Shown in pieces: positions 30,038 through 39,444 of a stretch of DNA of 45,127 nt. This DNA is from Clostridia bacterium (lineage in GTDB: Bacteria; Bacillota; Clostridia; Christensenellales; Aristaeellaceae). The first letter of the stretch is position 1. Each line of letters starts with the position of its first letter. The position numbers and the translations under genes are program-made. The notes under the pieces were generated by a model. The model was given only the letters and a program-made list of their open reading frames with translations, was not told the DNA's origin and did not search any database. The stretch is from the NCBI GenBank assembly GCA_017429695.1, contig JAFROK010000059.1, forward strand, positions 1 through 45,127, given 5' to 3'.

Positions 30038-30141
30038 GCATTAATGTGTTACCATGCATCTATAATCCCATTCTCCGTCCGGAACAGATCCGGGACTTTC
30101 TTTCGTTATATGGATACCAAATAACAGGGAGGTCACCCCAG

Positions 30142-30798
30142 ATGAAAAAACGCCGCCGGATTACCTGCATCCTGCTATGCCTGCTGACTGTTATCCTCTG
30201 CGCTTCCGCTTCCGCGGGAACATGCATCACCGCCGTGGCCACCTCCGTGAATCCGGATAACCTGGCCTGCACCGCCGTGAACGCCAGGATTCTCGGCTAT
30301 CATCCGGAGAGCAACACGCTCACCCTGGAACTGATCGTGCCCGAAGTGTTTTCCGCCGAAGAAGTTGAAAACCTGAAAGTCGGCGACGCCATCTACTCCC
30401 AGGGAAAGGAAATCCCGGTGAAGTCCATTGAAGATGACGGACTGAGCTTCAGCATCAACGGCGGAGGCTATGAATACGAGGAAGGAACCCTCTGGCTGGT
30501 TCAGGATTCCACTGACGACAGGAACTACCGGCCGATGAATTACAATGATTATCTCTGGACGTCACTGGCGGAAATACAGGTGCCTGTGCCGGACTCCCTC
30601 CTGTTCCTGGATGATATCGACACACTCGGCGGCCCGCTCCCGCTTCCCGCCGTTTATACCGCGGAAGAGTTCCTGCGGATCCTGCGGGAAGAAGCAGAAT
30701 ACGACGGTGTCGGCTTCGCAACGAACAATGTATATGTGGTCTTTGACGGACAGGGAACACTGGCTTCCATTGAGCGGTATTACGTGCCCTGGCAGTAA
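30142..30798 (+). CDS. Secreted protein of unknown function
   Basis: A 218-residue exported protein with a signal peptide (KKRRRITCILLCLLTVILCASASA). The mature part has a beta-rich domain (ARILGYHPESNTLTLELIVPEVFSAEEVENLKVGDAIY) and a C-terminal AEYDGVGFATNNVYVVFDGQGTLASIERYYVPWQ. No known family. The ATG at 30142 follows AGGGAGG. A 60-base gap to the next gene region at 30850 has no strong terminator. Confidence 0.72.
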   Translation: MKKRRRITCILLCLLTVILCASASAGTCITAVATSVNPDNLACTAVNARILGYHPESNTLTLELIVPEVFSAEEVENLKVGDAIYSQGKEIPVKSIEDDGLSFSINGGGYEYEEGTLWLVQDSTDDRNYRPMNYNDYLWTSLAEIQVPVPDSLLFLDDIDTLGGPLPLPAVYTAEEFLRILREEAEYDGVGFATNNVYVVFDGQGTLASIERYYVPWQ

Positions 30799-30960
30799 GC
30801 TGTTCTCCCGGCATGCTGTTTTTCATCATCGGCGCTTTTTCATGCCCGCGGAATAATATGCAGTTTTATTTTTCCACTCCGGTGCTGTACTGAACCGCGT
30901 GTGTATGTTATCTTTCTTACGGTAAATAATTCCTGACGAACCTGAAAGGAGCATTCCGCC

Positions 30961-31428
30961 ATGTCCGCCCGCAAAAGGCCCTCCCCTCACCAGAGGCGTT
31001 CCCTTGCTGAAGCCCGTGACAATATAATGCGGCGGAGAATTGAACGGGGCGCCTGGATTTTTTTCTTCATTGTGATTATTGCGGCAGGGATAGCAATCGG
31101 GGTCAACCAGAAAAACAACGGTGGCAAATCATTCGCGGTTGAGCATCCCGCGGCTTTCATTCTCATCAGCGTGCTTTGCGGAGTATTGATTGGCTTCTAC
31201 CTGCACATGGATTTCCGGAAAAACAATCAGCGCCGTCCCGACCCTGAAGAGGATGAGGACCAGGAAAACGGAATTTCACGCAAGGCACGGAGAAACGCCG
31301 CCCGGAGAGCGTCCCTTAAGAATGCACAGGCTGCGGGAGAACCCCGCCTCTATCCCCTGATGAACACAAAAACCGAAAACAACAATGATTCCGGCCCTGC
31401 CGAAACACAGCGTTCCGCCCGTTCCTGA
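30961..31428 (+). CDS. Two-helix membrane protein with basic ends
   Basis: A 155-residue protein. The basic N-terminus (RKRPSPHQRRSLAEARDNIMRRRIERG) is followed by two transmembrane helices (about 31-48 and 62-82) and a long polar tail with RKARRNAARRASLKNAQ. The Lys/Arg-rich termini would face the cytoplasm. No family is recognised. AAAGGAGC precedes its ATG. Confidence 0.65.
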   Translation: MSARKRPSPHQRRSLAEARDNIMRRRIERGAWIFFFIVIIAAGIAIGVNQKNNGGKSFAVEHPAAFILISVLCGVLIGFYLHMDFRKNNQRRPDPEEDEDQENGISRKARRNAARRASLKNAQAAGEPRLYPLMNTKTENNNDSGPAETQRSARS

Positions 31429-31511
31429 CAAGACCTCCGCCCGTCCGGGACAAAAATTGAGGATTGTTTCGTTATATTGATGAACACTCTTCAAAGGAGG
31501 TAATGTGTAAG

Positions 31512-32564
31512 ATGTTCAACAACCACTACCGGAAGCCTGTGATTACACGATTCCTGGGCGTTCTGCTGGCCGCGATCCTGATGATTGGATCTGCCTTCGC
31601 GGAAGGAAACGATACCTTCTTCGCCCAGTTTGACGGTATAACCTGGAGTTTCTGCAGCGGCGCCGGTGCCTGGAGTACGGATCTCACAATCCTGCCGGAC
31701 GGCTCCTTCAGCGGAGACTACCATGACAGCGATATGGGTGACACCTCGGAAGCCTATCCGAACGGTACCATTTACGTCTGCTCCTTCTCCGGCAAACTGT
31801 CCCTCGTGGAACAGCTGGATGAAAACTCCTGGAAACTCCATGTGGATGAACTGACCTATACCGAGCCCAATGGCAAGGAAGTCATTGAGGACGGCGTCAA
31901 ATACATTTATACCGACGTTTACGGTCTCAGCCTCGGGGATGAAATGACGCTGTACAAGCCGGGAACTCCCGTGGACAGCTTTACGGACGAAATGAAGTTC
32001 TTTGCCCATGCCTTTGACCTCACCGATCTGCCCGGCTGGTACTTCTACAGCGTCAAGAACAACAGCGGTTTTGAAGGTTTCCCGGTAACGCCCGACCTGT
32101 CCGCCGCCAACACGGACAACCAGGACGTATCCATGGGCAATCCCTGGGAGGTCATGACTGCCGAGGAGCTGCAGAAGACCATCGGAATCATGTTCCATGC
32201 GCCGCAAGGTGCGGATAAAACTGCCTATCGCTGGTTTGCTGCCGCCAGTCTGGCGGAAATGCAGTTCATCATGAACGGCGAAGACTACACCTTCCGCGCC
32301 CAGCCTGTCGCCCTGGATGTGGGTGAGATGCCGGACATCTCCGGCCTTTATTTCACCTGGGAAAACGAGGAGCCCGTTACAGTTGCCGGATTCAACGGCC
32401 TGATCAGGCAGGCAAAAACCGAAACCGGGGATACGGTAGAGTGCGTCCTGTGGTATGACAACACCACCGGCACCATGCATTCCCTTTCCGTGCTTGCCTC
32501 CGACGTGGACGGTCTGGACCTGGCCGCCGTCGCAGAGCAGATTGTACTTCCAGCTGTGGAATAA
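31512..32564 (+). CDS. Large secreted protein of unknown function
   Basis: A 350-residue exported protein with a signal peptide ending GSAFAEG. The first half (FFAQFDGITWSFCSGAGAWSTDLTILPDGSFSGDYHDSDMGD) is like secreted beta-sandwich proteins of gut Clostridia. The second half has YRWFAAASLAEMQFIMNGEDYTFRAQPVALDVGEMPDISGLYFTWENEEPV, a cystatin-like/DUF4367-like extracellular domain. The gene follows AAAGGAGG at 11 bases and ends at its own terminator. Function unknown. Confidence 0.72.
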   Translation: MFNNHYRKPVITRFLGVLLAAILMIGSAFAEGNDTFFAQFDGITWSFCSGAGAWSTDLTILPDGSFSGDYHDSDMGDTSEAYPNGTIYVCSFSGKLSLVEQLDENSWKLHVDELTYTEPNGKEVIEDGVKYIYTDVYGLSLGDEMTLYKPGTPVDSFTDEMKFFAHAFDLTDLPGWYFYSVKNNSGFEGFPVTPDLSAANTDNQDVSMGNPWEVMTAEELQKTIGIMFHAPQGADKTAYRWFAAASLAEMQFIMNGEDYTFRAQPVALDVGEMPDISGLYFTWENEEPVTVAGFNGLIRQAKTETGDTVECVLWYDNTTGTMHSLSVLASDVDGLDLAAVAEQIVLPAVE

Positions 32565-32582
32565 AATTCATGACAGCATATC

Positions 32583-32613
32583 CGGTACCGGCCTGAAAAC
32601 CGGTGCCGTTTTC
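32583..32613 (+). terminator. Terminator of the 31512 gene
   Basis: GGTACCGG / CCGGTGCC stem (one G-T pair) followed by GTTTTCTTTT. Confidence 0.82.
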
Positions 32614-32683
32614 TTTTGCCTGATCATATTCATACATTCTCTTTTATGATATGATAAGCGCATCATTTTACCGGAGGAAGGCC

Positions 32684-33193
32684 ATGCTTTACAGAGCGCT
32701 GACAGAAAACGACACGGAAGCTTTCTTTGAGATGATGTGCCGTCTGGACGAAGAAACGGAATACATGATGTATGAGCCTGGGGAGCGCCGGGAGAAGACA
32801 AAGAATCTGGACAGGCTGCGGGCCAACATTGAGGGAGCAAACAGCGGCGGGGATTTCCTGCTGGCCGCCGTGACGGAAGCCGGGGAAATCGCCGGGTTCA
32901 TCTGGGCCTCCCGCGGAGACCTGAACCGGGTTCTGCACACCGCCTATATCGTCACCGGAATCCGCAAAGCCTGGCGCCGGCAGGGCATCGGAACAGAGTT
33001 CTTTAACCGGCTGGATGACTGGGCCAGGGCCAACAGCCTTGTCCGCCTGGAACTGACAGTGGAGTGTCCCAACGTCGGCGCAAAAGCCCTGTACGAAAAG
33101 CACGGTTTCTGCGTGGAAGGTATCCGGCCGAAATCCATGAAAGTCAACGGTGTCTATGTGGATGAATACTACATGGGCAAAATTCTGAAATGA
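32684..33193 (+). CDS. GNAT-family N-acetyltransferase
   Basis: A 169-residue acetyl-CoA-dependent acetyltransferase. The acetyl-CoA loop is in GIRKAWRRQGIGTEFFNRLDDWARANSLVRLELTVECPNVGAKALYEKHGFCVEGIRPKSMKVNG, with the R/Q-x-x-G-x-G/A site (RRQGIG) and the terminal YYMGKIL. The target amine is unknown. GGAGG precedes the ATG. Confidence 0.92.
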   Translation: MLYRALTENDTEAFFEMMCRLDEETEYMMYEPGERREKTKNLDRLRANIEGANSGGDFLLAAVTEAGEIAGFIWASRGDLNRVLHTAYIVTGIRKAWRRQGIGTEFFNRLDDWARANSLVRLELTVECPNVGAKALYEKHGFCVEGIRPKSMKVNGVYVDEYYMGKILK

Positions 33194-33200
33194 TCGTTAA

Positions 33201-33226
33201 ACACGCCGATTCACGGCGTGTTTTTT
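33201..33226 (+). terminator. Terminator of the GNAT gene
   Basis: ACACGCCG / CGGCGTGT stem followed by six T residues. Confidence 0.9.
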
Positions 33227-33361
33227 CTTCCGACCCTTGGGCAGAACCCCCGGCAGGAACAAAACCGGCGGTTAAATCGTTCGTATTTAAGGAACCCTCC
33301 CCCAGAGCACCATCGTCCGGGAAAACACCGGTGACGAAGACTTGTAAAGGAGTTTGAAATC

Positions 33362-35230
33362 GTGAAAAAGATTATTCTTCTGGTTATGGCCATGATATTA
33401 CTGGTCTCCTCCGCCCTGGCAGAAGATCTCCCGAACATGACAGATGAAGAACTGCTGATCCTGTACCAGCAGGTATCCGGCGAACTGGCAAACAGGAACC
33501 TCGCCCCGAATGAGCTGGATGAACCTTTAAAAAACCGCCTGTTTGAATTTATGAGCCTCTGGTACAAACAGGATATTGCGGGCATGGTACACTACTCTAC
33601 GTCCGACTGGCTGGCCAAGCAGGAAAACCCCCAGCTCTCTATGTCTGAAATCCTGAAAGGCAGACAACCAATACAATACGAATTGATTTCTGTTTCCGGA
33701 GATCCCTGGGACTCCGTCCGGTTTGCTGACTGTGATATTACGATCAACTGGAACACCGGCAAACCTTACAAGAAGTACAATTTCAAAATCACCATGGTTC
33801 TGGAAGAAGACGGCCTCTGGCATGTTGATCCGACCAGTCTGGTAACGAATGAACTGCCTGAAGGGACCCTGATGCCGCCGGAGCTGACGCCCGCTCCTGA
33901 AGAAGCGCAGGATGAGTCCTTAAAAATGCGCCTGTATGAATTCATGTGCCTGTGGAGTGAAAACGATATTGCGGGCATGGTGAAATACTGCTCTTCCGAA
34001 TGGGCAGCGCAGCAGGAAGATCCGGCAATGTCCCTGTTTGGCATCCTGAAAAACAGGACGCCCATAGTCTATGAATTGGTCTCTGTTTCCGGATCCCCGG
34101 CGGATACGACCCGGTCTGTTGCGTGTAATGTTGAAGCCGATCTGCATACCGGAAAAGACTACAAGACATACGAGTACCAAATCTCAATGGTTCTGGAAAA
34201 CGGCCTCTGGTATGTCGATCCTGCCAGTATTGTGGCAAATTACACCTCGGAACCGACCCTGGTGCCGGAGCTGACGCCCGCCCCTGATGGGGCAGCGGCC
34301 GGCACTGCCGGGGATATCATAGATGCAGAAGTAAAAAACCGCCTGAATGAGTTCATCCTTTTCTGGTCCGCGAACGATTGCCCGAGCATGGTAAACTACT
34401 GCACTTCCGACTGGAAATCAAAGCAGGAAAACCCCCAGGCTTCGCTGCTTGCGGTTCTTAAAAACAGGACAGCTGTCACTTATAAACTCAACGCTCTTTT
34501 AAAAGCTCCTGACAATAAATCCTGTACTGCATCATGCAATATTGAAATAGACTCGAACATCGGTAAACCTCACAGGATATATCTTTACATGATCTCCATG
34601 GTCCTGGAAGACGACGGCCTCTGGTATGTCGATCCTGCCAGTCTGGCAACCAATGAAATACCGGAATCAGCCCCGGTGCCGGAGCAGACGCCCGCTCCTG
34701 CTGCGGAAATCACCGGAGACACCATCCTGTATTACAATCCGGAGGGTGGATCAAAATACCATTTAGATCCGAACTGCAAAACAGTCAATCCGAAGTTTAT
34801 CCCGCTGCAGGGTACCTTCCGCTATTCGGAAGTGAACGACCCGCAGTACCAGGAACTGAGGACCTGCCATATCTGCCTCGCGCCCGAAAGGCCGTCAGGC
34901 GATTCCGGTGAGCTCTCACCTTCAGATTACACCCAGAAGGCATGGGCATTCACCGCTGAACTCTACGCGGAAATACTGAAGAATCCGGAAAGCAACACCA
35001 ACCAGCCTTTCTGTGTCAAAGGCATGGTACAGGAAGTCGTTTCTGAAAATCCGCTGACCGTTGTGATCAACACCGGCGATGACGGCGAATCCCTGCCGGT
35101 CATCATTGAAAGCCCTGACGCGGACAAAATCCACTGGGAAAAGGGCTGTAAGTATCGGATCTACGGGGACTTTGTTTCCGTGAAGGATAACATGCCCGTA
35201 CTGAACGCCCGTTTCAGCTTCACCTGGTAA
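33362..35230 (+). CDS. Secreted protein with three tandem repeats and a shared C-terminal OB-like domain
   Basis: A 622-residue exported protein. After the signal peptide (ending SSALAE) come three repeats of about 140 residues. They share LKNRL/FEFMSLWYKQDIAGMV-type starts, (S/T)SDWLAKQENPQ, ILK(G/N)R and a final (D/N)GLWYVDPAS, an NTF2-like pattern. Each is separated by a Pro-rich TPAP linker. A Cys-containing domain follows (YHLDPNCKTVNPKF ... LRTCHIC), perhaps metal-binding. The last part (FCVKGMVQEV ... NMPVLNARFSFTW) is homologous to the OB-like domain in the anti-sigma protein at 12523. It starts at GTG with AAAGGAG. Confidence 0.78.
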   Translation: MKKIILLVMAMILLVSSALAEDLPNMTDEELLILYQQVSGELANRNLAPNELDEPLKNRLFEFMSLWYKQDIAGMVHYSTSDWLAKQENPQLSMSEILKGRQPIQYELISVSGDPWDSVRFADCDITINWNTGKPYKKYNFKITMVLEEDGLWHVDPTSLVTNELPEGTLMPPELTPAPEEAQDESLKMRLYEFMCLWSENDIAGMVKYCSSEWAAQQEDPAMSLFGILKNRTPIVYELVSVSGSPADTTRSVACNVEADLHTGKDYKTYEYQISMVLENGLWYVDPASIVANYTSEPTLVPELTPAPDGAAAGTAGDIIDAEVKNRLNEFILFWSANDCPSMVNYCTSDWKSKQENPQASLLAVLKNRTAVTYKLNALLKAPDNKSCTASCNIEIDSNIGKPHRIYLYMISMVLEDDGLWYVDPASLATNEIPESAPVPEQTPAPAAEITGDTILYYNPEGGSKYHLDPNCKTVNPKFIPLQGTFRYSEVNDPQYQELRTCHICLAPERPSGDSGELSPSDYTQKAWAFTAELYAEILKNPESNTNQPFCVKGMVQEVVSENPLTVVINTGDDGESLPVIIESPDADKIHWEKGCKYRIYGDFVSVKDNMPVLNARFSFTW

Positions 35231-35245
35231 AACTGCCGCATAATA

Positions 35246-35288
35246 AAACGGAGACAAGGATTCGTTTCCTTGTCTCCGTTTATTTTTT
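35246..35288. terminator. Bidirectional terminator
   Basis: The 15-bp stem AAACGGAGACAAGGA / TCCTTGTCTCCGTTT with a TTCGTT loop and T runs on both strands ends both the 33362 and the 35288 genes. Confidence 0.9.
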
Positions 35289-37501
35289 TATTTCTTCCGG
35301 GAGGCTTTCCATGCCGCGCTGCACAGAAGCAGTCCCAGGAGACTGAACAGGATCAGGCCGATCCATATCATCGGATGACCGCTGTCACCGGTTTTCGGCA
35401 CCGGCCGCGGTGTTGCTGTCGGAGCCGGCGTAGGAGAAGGTGTCGGGGAGGCCGTTGGGGAGGCCGTCGGAGAAAGCGTCGGAGAAGCGGTAGCCGGCGC
35501 GGTTGTAACAGGCGCTGCCTGACTGACGGTCAGGGTCGCTTCCGCCTCTCCGTCTTCAAAGGTAATTACGATCTTGTGCTCTCCGGTGGCCAGCGAATCC
35601 AGGTACCCTGCCTTCAGCGTCAGGACCAGGCTGCCCGCAGTCTTGCTGTAGTTTCCCTCGCCGACAGGTTTCCCATCCACGGTGACGCTTTTAAAGCTGT
35701 CAAATGTCACCGCGTCCCGGATGCTGCGCTTAACCGTAAAAACAAAGTCTTTCCCGCTGCCCTGGATATACCCGTCTCCTTCCGCTGTAACGGAATAAAC
35801 CGGATCCTCTTCATAGGTATAAACATAGACGGTGTCCTGAGTGAGTACCGTTTCCGTATCCGGCGTCACGTCCCAGCTGCCGGCCTTGCAGCTGGCGGCA
35901 GGTTTTGTGCCGGCGCCGGGAATCTGCTCCGTCTTCAGTTTCAGCGTATCCCCTTCGAAGCCGGTCAGCACGGCTTCCATGTCATCGCTGCCGCCCTGGT
36001 CCCATTCACCGTTGACCACGCGGAAGATCACCTTCACGCTGACCCCGTCCCGGACCGTCAGGCTGCCCGGTACATACTTGATATCGTAATTGCCGGTCAT
36101 ATCCTGCTCTTCGTTGTCCGTGATCCGGGCCGCGGACGGAACGATTTTCCCGTTTTCCACTTTCAGCGTGACCGCGCTGAGGGTATGGCCGTCTGCCAGG
36201 CCGTCCGCATCCACATAGCCTACGCCGGTTTCAGGCTGACTGCCTTCCATAACTGTCTGGGCTTTCGCTGTCACGGAAACCACTTTGGGGCTGATAACCA
36301 CTGTGACACACTTCCTGCCGGAATGGCTGTGGGTGCTGTCGCCGGCCGCCCGGTACCAGACGTAATAGGTTCCTGCATCGGTACCTGTTGGAATCTCTTC
36401 GCCCCAGCCGAAAACAGGAGCATCTTCCGCGTTCTTGCCGAGAATATACTGCATCGTACCGTCCTCAGCCTTCCCGGCGCTAACAAGCGCAACGGCCGAA
36501 CCCGTATAGCTTTTATCCTGCCCCCGGGGCACGGTTTGGACGGTTGCGGAAGGTTTTTCCGGCCATATCGCTTTTACCTTGATCACTCCGTCTACTGCAC
36601 AGGAGCGGGTAATCAGTACTTCCGTTCCCACTTCACCGATCAGATCCACGCCGTTGACTTCCCAATGGCTGAATTTCCTTCCCTCCGGCGGTTCAAAGCC
36701 GCAATCCGGAAGTACCACCTTCCCGCCTTCACTGACCGTTTCGGATTCCATAGTGCCAAAGCCGCCATTGGGATCATAGACAAGTTTAAACTGCACGGAC
36801 GGGAAACCCGCTTCTTTATAGTCCAGCGTTTTTCCCGTCTTATCAACCGGTATGCCTGTCGGCTGTTTCCACCGGTCATAACCCACGCCGGACACCTCAT
36901 TGACCACGGTGCCGGAAAAGGCTTTTCCGCTATCCAGGAAGGCCTGTGTTCCCACAGAAACAATCTCTTTTTTGATCGTGACCTTGGAAGCGCTGATGCC
37001 GCCGCTTCCGCCAATCGCTTTGACTGAACCGCCGCTGAAGACCAGCGGACCGTTACAGATGATTGCCGGGCCGCCCCAGGTGTCGTACATTTCAGCATTC
37101 AGGCTGCCGGAACCGCCGATGGTTACAGTACAATCGGCTTTGGCGCTCCTGATGACGTTATCCTCATCATAGGCCCATTCCTTGCCCTGGATCACGGAGT
37201 TTGTCCCCTCCAGGAGAATTGTCAGGTTATCGGTGCCGTTATAGTAGATCGCGGCGTTTCTGCCGGCTGTATACTCATACCCCAGCCCGTTGTAGCTGTA
37301 GTCCTTCAAGGTGAGGGTATGGGAAGAGGGTTCATACTTCCAGTGGTTTTCCTCCAGGCTGCCGCAGTTTTCATCGGTAACCTGTGTTCCACCAATCCAG
37401 AGCGGATACTGAGTCGCGGATGTTCCCAGCGCGGCGGTGCAGGCTGCAGCAAAAACAAGGCATAGCAGCAGGCATGCCAGAACCTTTGTCCTGTTGATCA
37501 T
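35288..37501 (-). CDS. Sortase-anchored multi-domain surface protein
   Basis: A 737-residue wall-attached protein. A signal peptide (about 1-28) is followed by a repeat-rich N-terminal part (YPLWIGGTQVTDENCGSLEENHWKYEPSSHTLTLKDY ... GTNSVIQGK), an InlB B-repeat-like domain (FKLVYDPNGGFGTMESETVSEGGKV ... FSHWEVNG), and MBG-like domains (RGQDKSYTGSAVALV; GNYDIKYVPGSLTV). A Pro/Thr-rich spacer is followed by PVPKTGDSG, a sortase motif, a transmembrane helix and a basic tail (KASRKK). It should display adhesion-like modules. AGAGGA precedes the ATG. Confidence 0.88.
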   Translation of the reverse strand: MINRTKVLACLLLCLVFAAACTAALGTSATQYPLWIGGTQVTDENCGSLEENHWKYEPSSHTLTLKDYSYNGLGYEYTAGRNAAIYYNGTDNLTILLEGTNSVIQGKEWAYDEDNVIRSAKADCTVTIGGSGSLNAEMYDTWGGPAIICNGPLVFSGGSVKAIGGSGGISASKVTIKKEIVSVGTQAFLDSGKAFSGTVVNEVSGVGYDRWKQPTGIPVDKTGKTLDYKEAGFPSVQFKLVYDPNGGFGTMESETVSEGGKVVLPDCGFEPPEGRKFSHWEVNGVDLIGEVGTEVLITRSCAVDGVIKVKAIWPEKPSATVQTVPRGQDKSYTGSAVALVSAGKAEDGTMQYILGKNAEDAPVFGWGEEIPTGTDAGTYYVWYRAAGDSTHSHSGRKCVTVVISPKVVSVTAKAQTVMEGSQPETGVGYVDADGLADGHTLSAVTLKVENGKIVPSAARITDNEEQDMTGNYDIKYVPGSLTVRDGVSVKVIFRVVNGEWDQGGSDDMEAVLTGFEGDTLKLKTEQIPGAGTKPAASCKAGSWDVTPDTETVLTQDTVYVYTYEEDPVYSVTAEGDGYIQGSGKDFVFTVKRSIRDAVTFDSFKSVTVDGKPVGEGNYSKTAGSLVLTLKAGYLDSLATGEHKIVITFEDGEAEATLTVSQAAPVTTAPATASPTLSPTASPTASPTPSPTPAPTATPRPVPKTGDSGHPMIWIGLILFSLLGLLLCSAAWKASRKK

Positions 37502-37683
37502 TTCTGTGTCCTCTTTTCACGCGGCAGCACCGGTGCTTTGCCCGGAAACCGCAATTCATAAATATTGTACATACTCTTTCTTATATTTTCAACATCAAAA
37601 TATGCGTTTTTCCTTTCCCTACCCAGGTGTTTCGCTTTGTGTTATACTCTCACCGGATATTTCCTTTACGGGAGGACAAGGTC

Positions 37684-38307
37684 ATGCAGATCCTGTTTGT
37701 TCTGGAAATCATCGGTACCATTGCCTTTGCGATTTCCGGCGCGATTGTCGGCATTCAGAAAAAAATGGATATCTTCGGCGTGTGCATTCTGGGCCTCACG
37801 GCGGCTGTCGGAGGCGGTATCCTGCGGGACCTGATCCTGAACATCACCCCGCCCGCGGCTTTCCAGAATCCTGCCTTTGCGGCGACTGCCATCGTCGTCA
37901 GCATCCTGGTTTTCATTCCGGCAATCCGGAACGTCTTTGAGCACGGGAAGAAGTTCTATGAAGCCCTGATCCTGATCATGGATTCCATCGGCCTGGGGCT
38001 GTTTACCGTGGTCGGCGTCCAGGTGGCCACCGCCGCCATGCCGGAGCGGAACCTGTTCCTGATCACCTTCGTCGGTGTGCTCACCGGTGTGGGCGGCGGC
38101 ATCCTGCGGGATGTGTTTGCCGGGAATACGCCCTATATCTTTATCAAGCACTTCTATGCCTGCGCCTCCATCATCGGGGCGTGGACCTGTGCCCTGCTCT
38201 GGCCTTATACCGGCTCTGTCACCGCTATGATTGCCGGTGCCGCCCTGACCGTTATCCTCCGCCTGCTGGCAGCCCGCTTCCGCTGGAGCCTGCCCAAAGC
38301 AAAATAA
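37684..38307 (+). CDS. TRIC-type cation channel family protein (UPF0126/YicG)
   Basis: A 207-residue membrane protein with seven helices in two homologous halves. The paired motifs are KKMDIFGVCILGLTAAVGGGILRDLIL near residues 27-53 and TFVGVLTGVGGGILRDVFAG near 121-140. GGGILRD in each half is the signature of this family, whose members form trimeric K+/cation channels. A GGGAGGACAAGG site precedes the ATG. It is encoded upstream of the RpiB-like gene with a 22-base gap. Confidence 0.94.
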   Translation: MQILFVLEIIGTIAFAISGAIVGIQKKMDIFGVCILGLTAAVGGGILRDLILNITPPAAFQNPAFAATAIVVSILVFIPAIRNVFEHGKKFYEALILIMDSIGLGLFTVVGVQVATAAMPERNLFLITFVGVLTGVGGGILRDVFAGNTPYIFIKHFYACASIIGAWTCALLWPYTGSVTAMIAGAALTVILRLLAARFRWSLPKAK

Positions 38308-38329
38308 ACCCTCACGGAGTAATGGCAAT

Positions 38330-38953
38330 ATGAAAATCGGAGTCATCCAGGCAAGTTCCCAGGCTTCCAAAAACAGCCTGATATACAATACGGTCCGAAA
38401 GTATGCCCCGGATGCGGAAGTGATCAACTTCGGCTGCACGGAAGACGAGCAGGAACGCTACAGCTATATCGAGATTTCCCTGCTGGCCGGGATGCTGCTG
38501 GCCAGCGGCGCGGTGGACTTTATCGTCACCGGCTGCTCCTCCGGCCAGGGCATGATGCTCGCCTGCAACAGCTTCCCGGGGGTACTGTGCGGCTACGCAC
38601 CCACCCCGGCGGACGCTTACCTCTTTGCCCAGATCAACAACGGCAATGCTGTTTCCCTGCCCCTGGGAGAGGAATACACCTGGACCGGAGAAGAAAACTT
38701 TGAGGCCACCATTGCCCGCCTTTTCTCGGAACCTTTCGGCCAGGGCTGGCCCAAGGGAGAATCCGCCCGGAAGCTCCGGGATACGGAACTGCTGAAGAGC
38801 ATCCGCCGAAGTTCCCAGGTATCTGCCGTTGAGTTGTTGAATTCCCTGGACAAGTCCGTACTGAAAAGCATCCTGAGAAAACAGAATGTCATCGAATATA
38901 TTCTGAAACATGGCAACGAAGAGATAAATCAATTCATAATTCACAATTCATAA
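38330..38953 (+). CDS. RpiB/LacAB-type sugar-phosphate isomerase
   Basis: A 207-residue isomerase-like protein. The N-terminal domain has MKIGVIQASSQASKN, GAVDFIVTGCSSGQGMMLACNSFPGVLCGYAPTPADAYLFAQINNGNAVSLPLG, with the catalytic Cys/Ser-Gly pocket of RpiB. The later part has a C-terminal helical extension. The last residues, NQFIIHNS, are encoded by a heptamer array (TTCATAATTCACAATTCATAA), so the gene end has been replaced by the repeat. It probably interconverts ribose/ribulose 5-phosphate or a related sugar. Confidence 0.87.
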   Translation: MKIGVIQASSQASKNSLIYNTVRKYAPDAEVINFGCTEDEQERYSYIEISLLAGMLLASGAVDFIVTGCSSGQGMMLACNSFPGVLCGYAPTPADAYLFAQINNGNAVSLPLGEEYTWTGEENFEATIARLFSEPFGQGWPKGESARKLRDTELLKSIRRSSQVSAVELLNSLDKSVLKSILRKQNVIEYILKHGNEEINQFIIHNS

Positions 38954-38962
38954 TTCATAATT
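38930..38962. repeat. Heptamer array at the 3' end of the RpiB-like gene
   Basis: CATAATT/CACAATT units supply the isomerase's last codons and stop. Confidence 0.85.
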
Positions 38963-38996
38963 TGTGGCTTATACACCAAATGGAGAATCTGTACAC

Positions 38997-39437
38997 ATGG
39001 ACATTCGCATTGTTGACAACGACATCCGCCTGATTCCCTACTACCGGAACGACGAGGTTTCCCTGGCCTGGTACCAGGACCTGGATGTTTGCAAACAAGT
39101 GGATAACATCGATCACACCTACGACCTGGAAACCCTGCATAACATGTATGATTACCTGTCCTCCCACGGCGACTGCTATTATATCGAGTACCAGGGCGTG
39201 CTGGTGGGCGACGTCTCCCTGCGGGAGAACAAGGAAGTCGCCATCGTCATCTGCAAGGAATACCAGAACCGGCACATCGGCCGGAAGTGCGTCATGGATA
39301 TGCTGAAGCTGGCAAAAGAAAAGGGCTATGACAAGGTCATCGCCAGCATCTATACCTTCAACGAGCAGAGCAAGAGCATGTTCCGGGCGCTGGGCTTCGT
39401 GCAGACCGGCGAAGAAGACTTTGAACTGATACTGTGA
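38997..39437 (+). CDS. GNAT-family N-acetyltransferase
   Basis: A 146-residue acetyltransferase. It starts MDIRIVDNDIRLIPYYRNDEVSLAWYQDLDVCKQVDN, has VSLRENKEVAIVICKEYQNRHIGRKCVMDMLKLAKEKGYDKVIASIYTFNEQSKSMFRALGFVQTG, with the RHIG acetyl-CoA loop. The ATG at 38997 has GGAG 11 bases upstream; a longer start would sit next to the heptamer array. The next gene starts eight bases after its stop. Confidence 0.9.
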   Translation: MDIRIVDNDIRLIPYYRNDEVSLAWYQDLDVCKQVDNIDHTYDLETLHNMYDYLSSHGDCYYIEYQGVLVGDVSLRENKEVAIVICKEYQNRHIGRKCVMDMLKLAKEKGYDKVIASIYTFNEQSKSMFRALGFVQTGEEDFELIL

Positions 39438-39444
39438 GGACTCC

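Noticed and set aside
35270-37027. 585-residue plus-strand frame
   Set aside because: It is antisense to the VPKTG surface protein, with shadow-type composition (Arg/His/Gly) and no domain.
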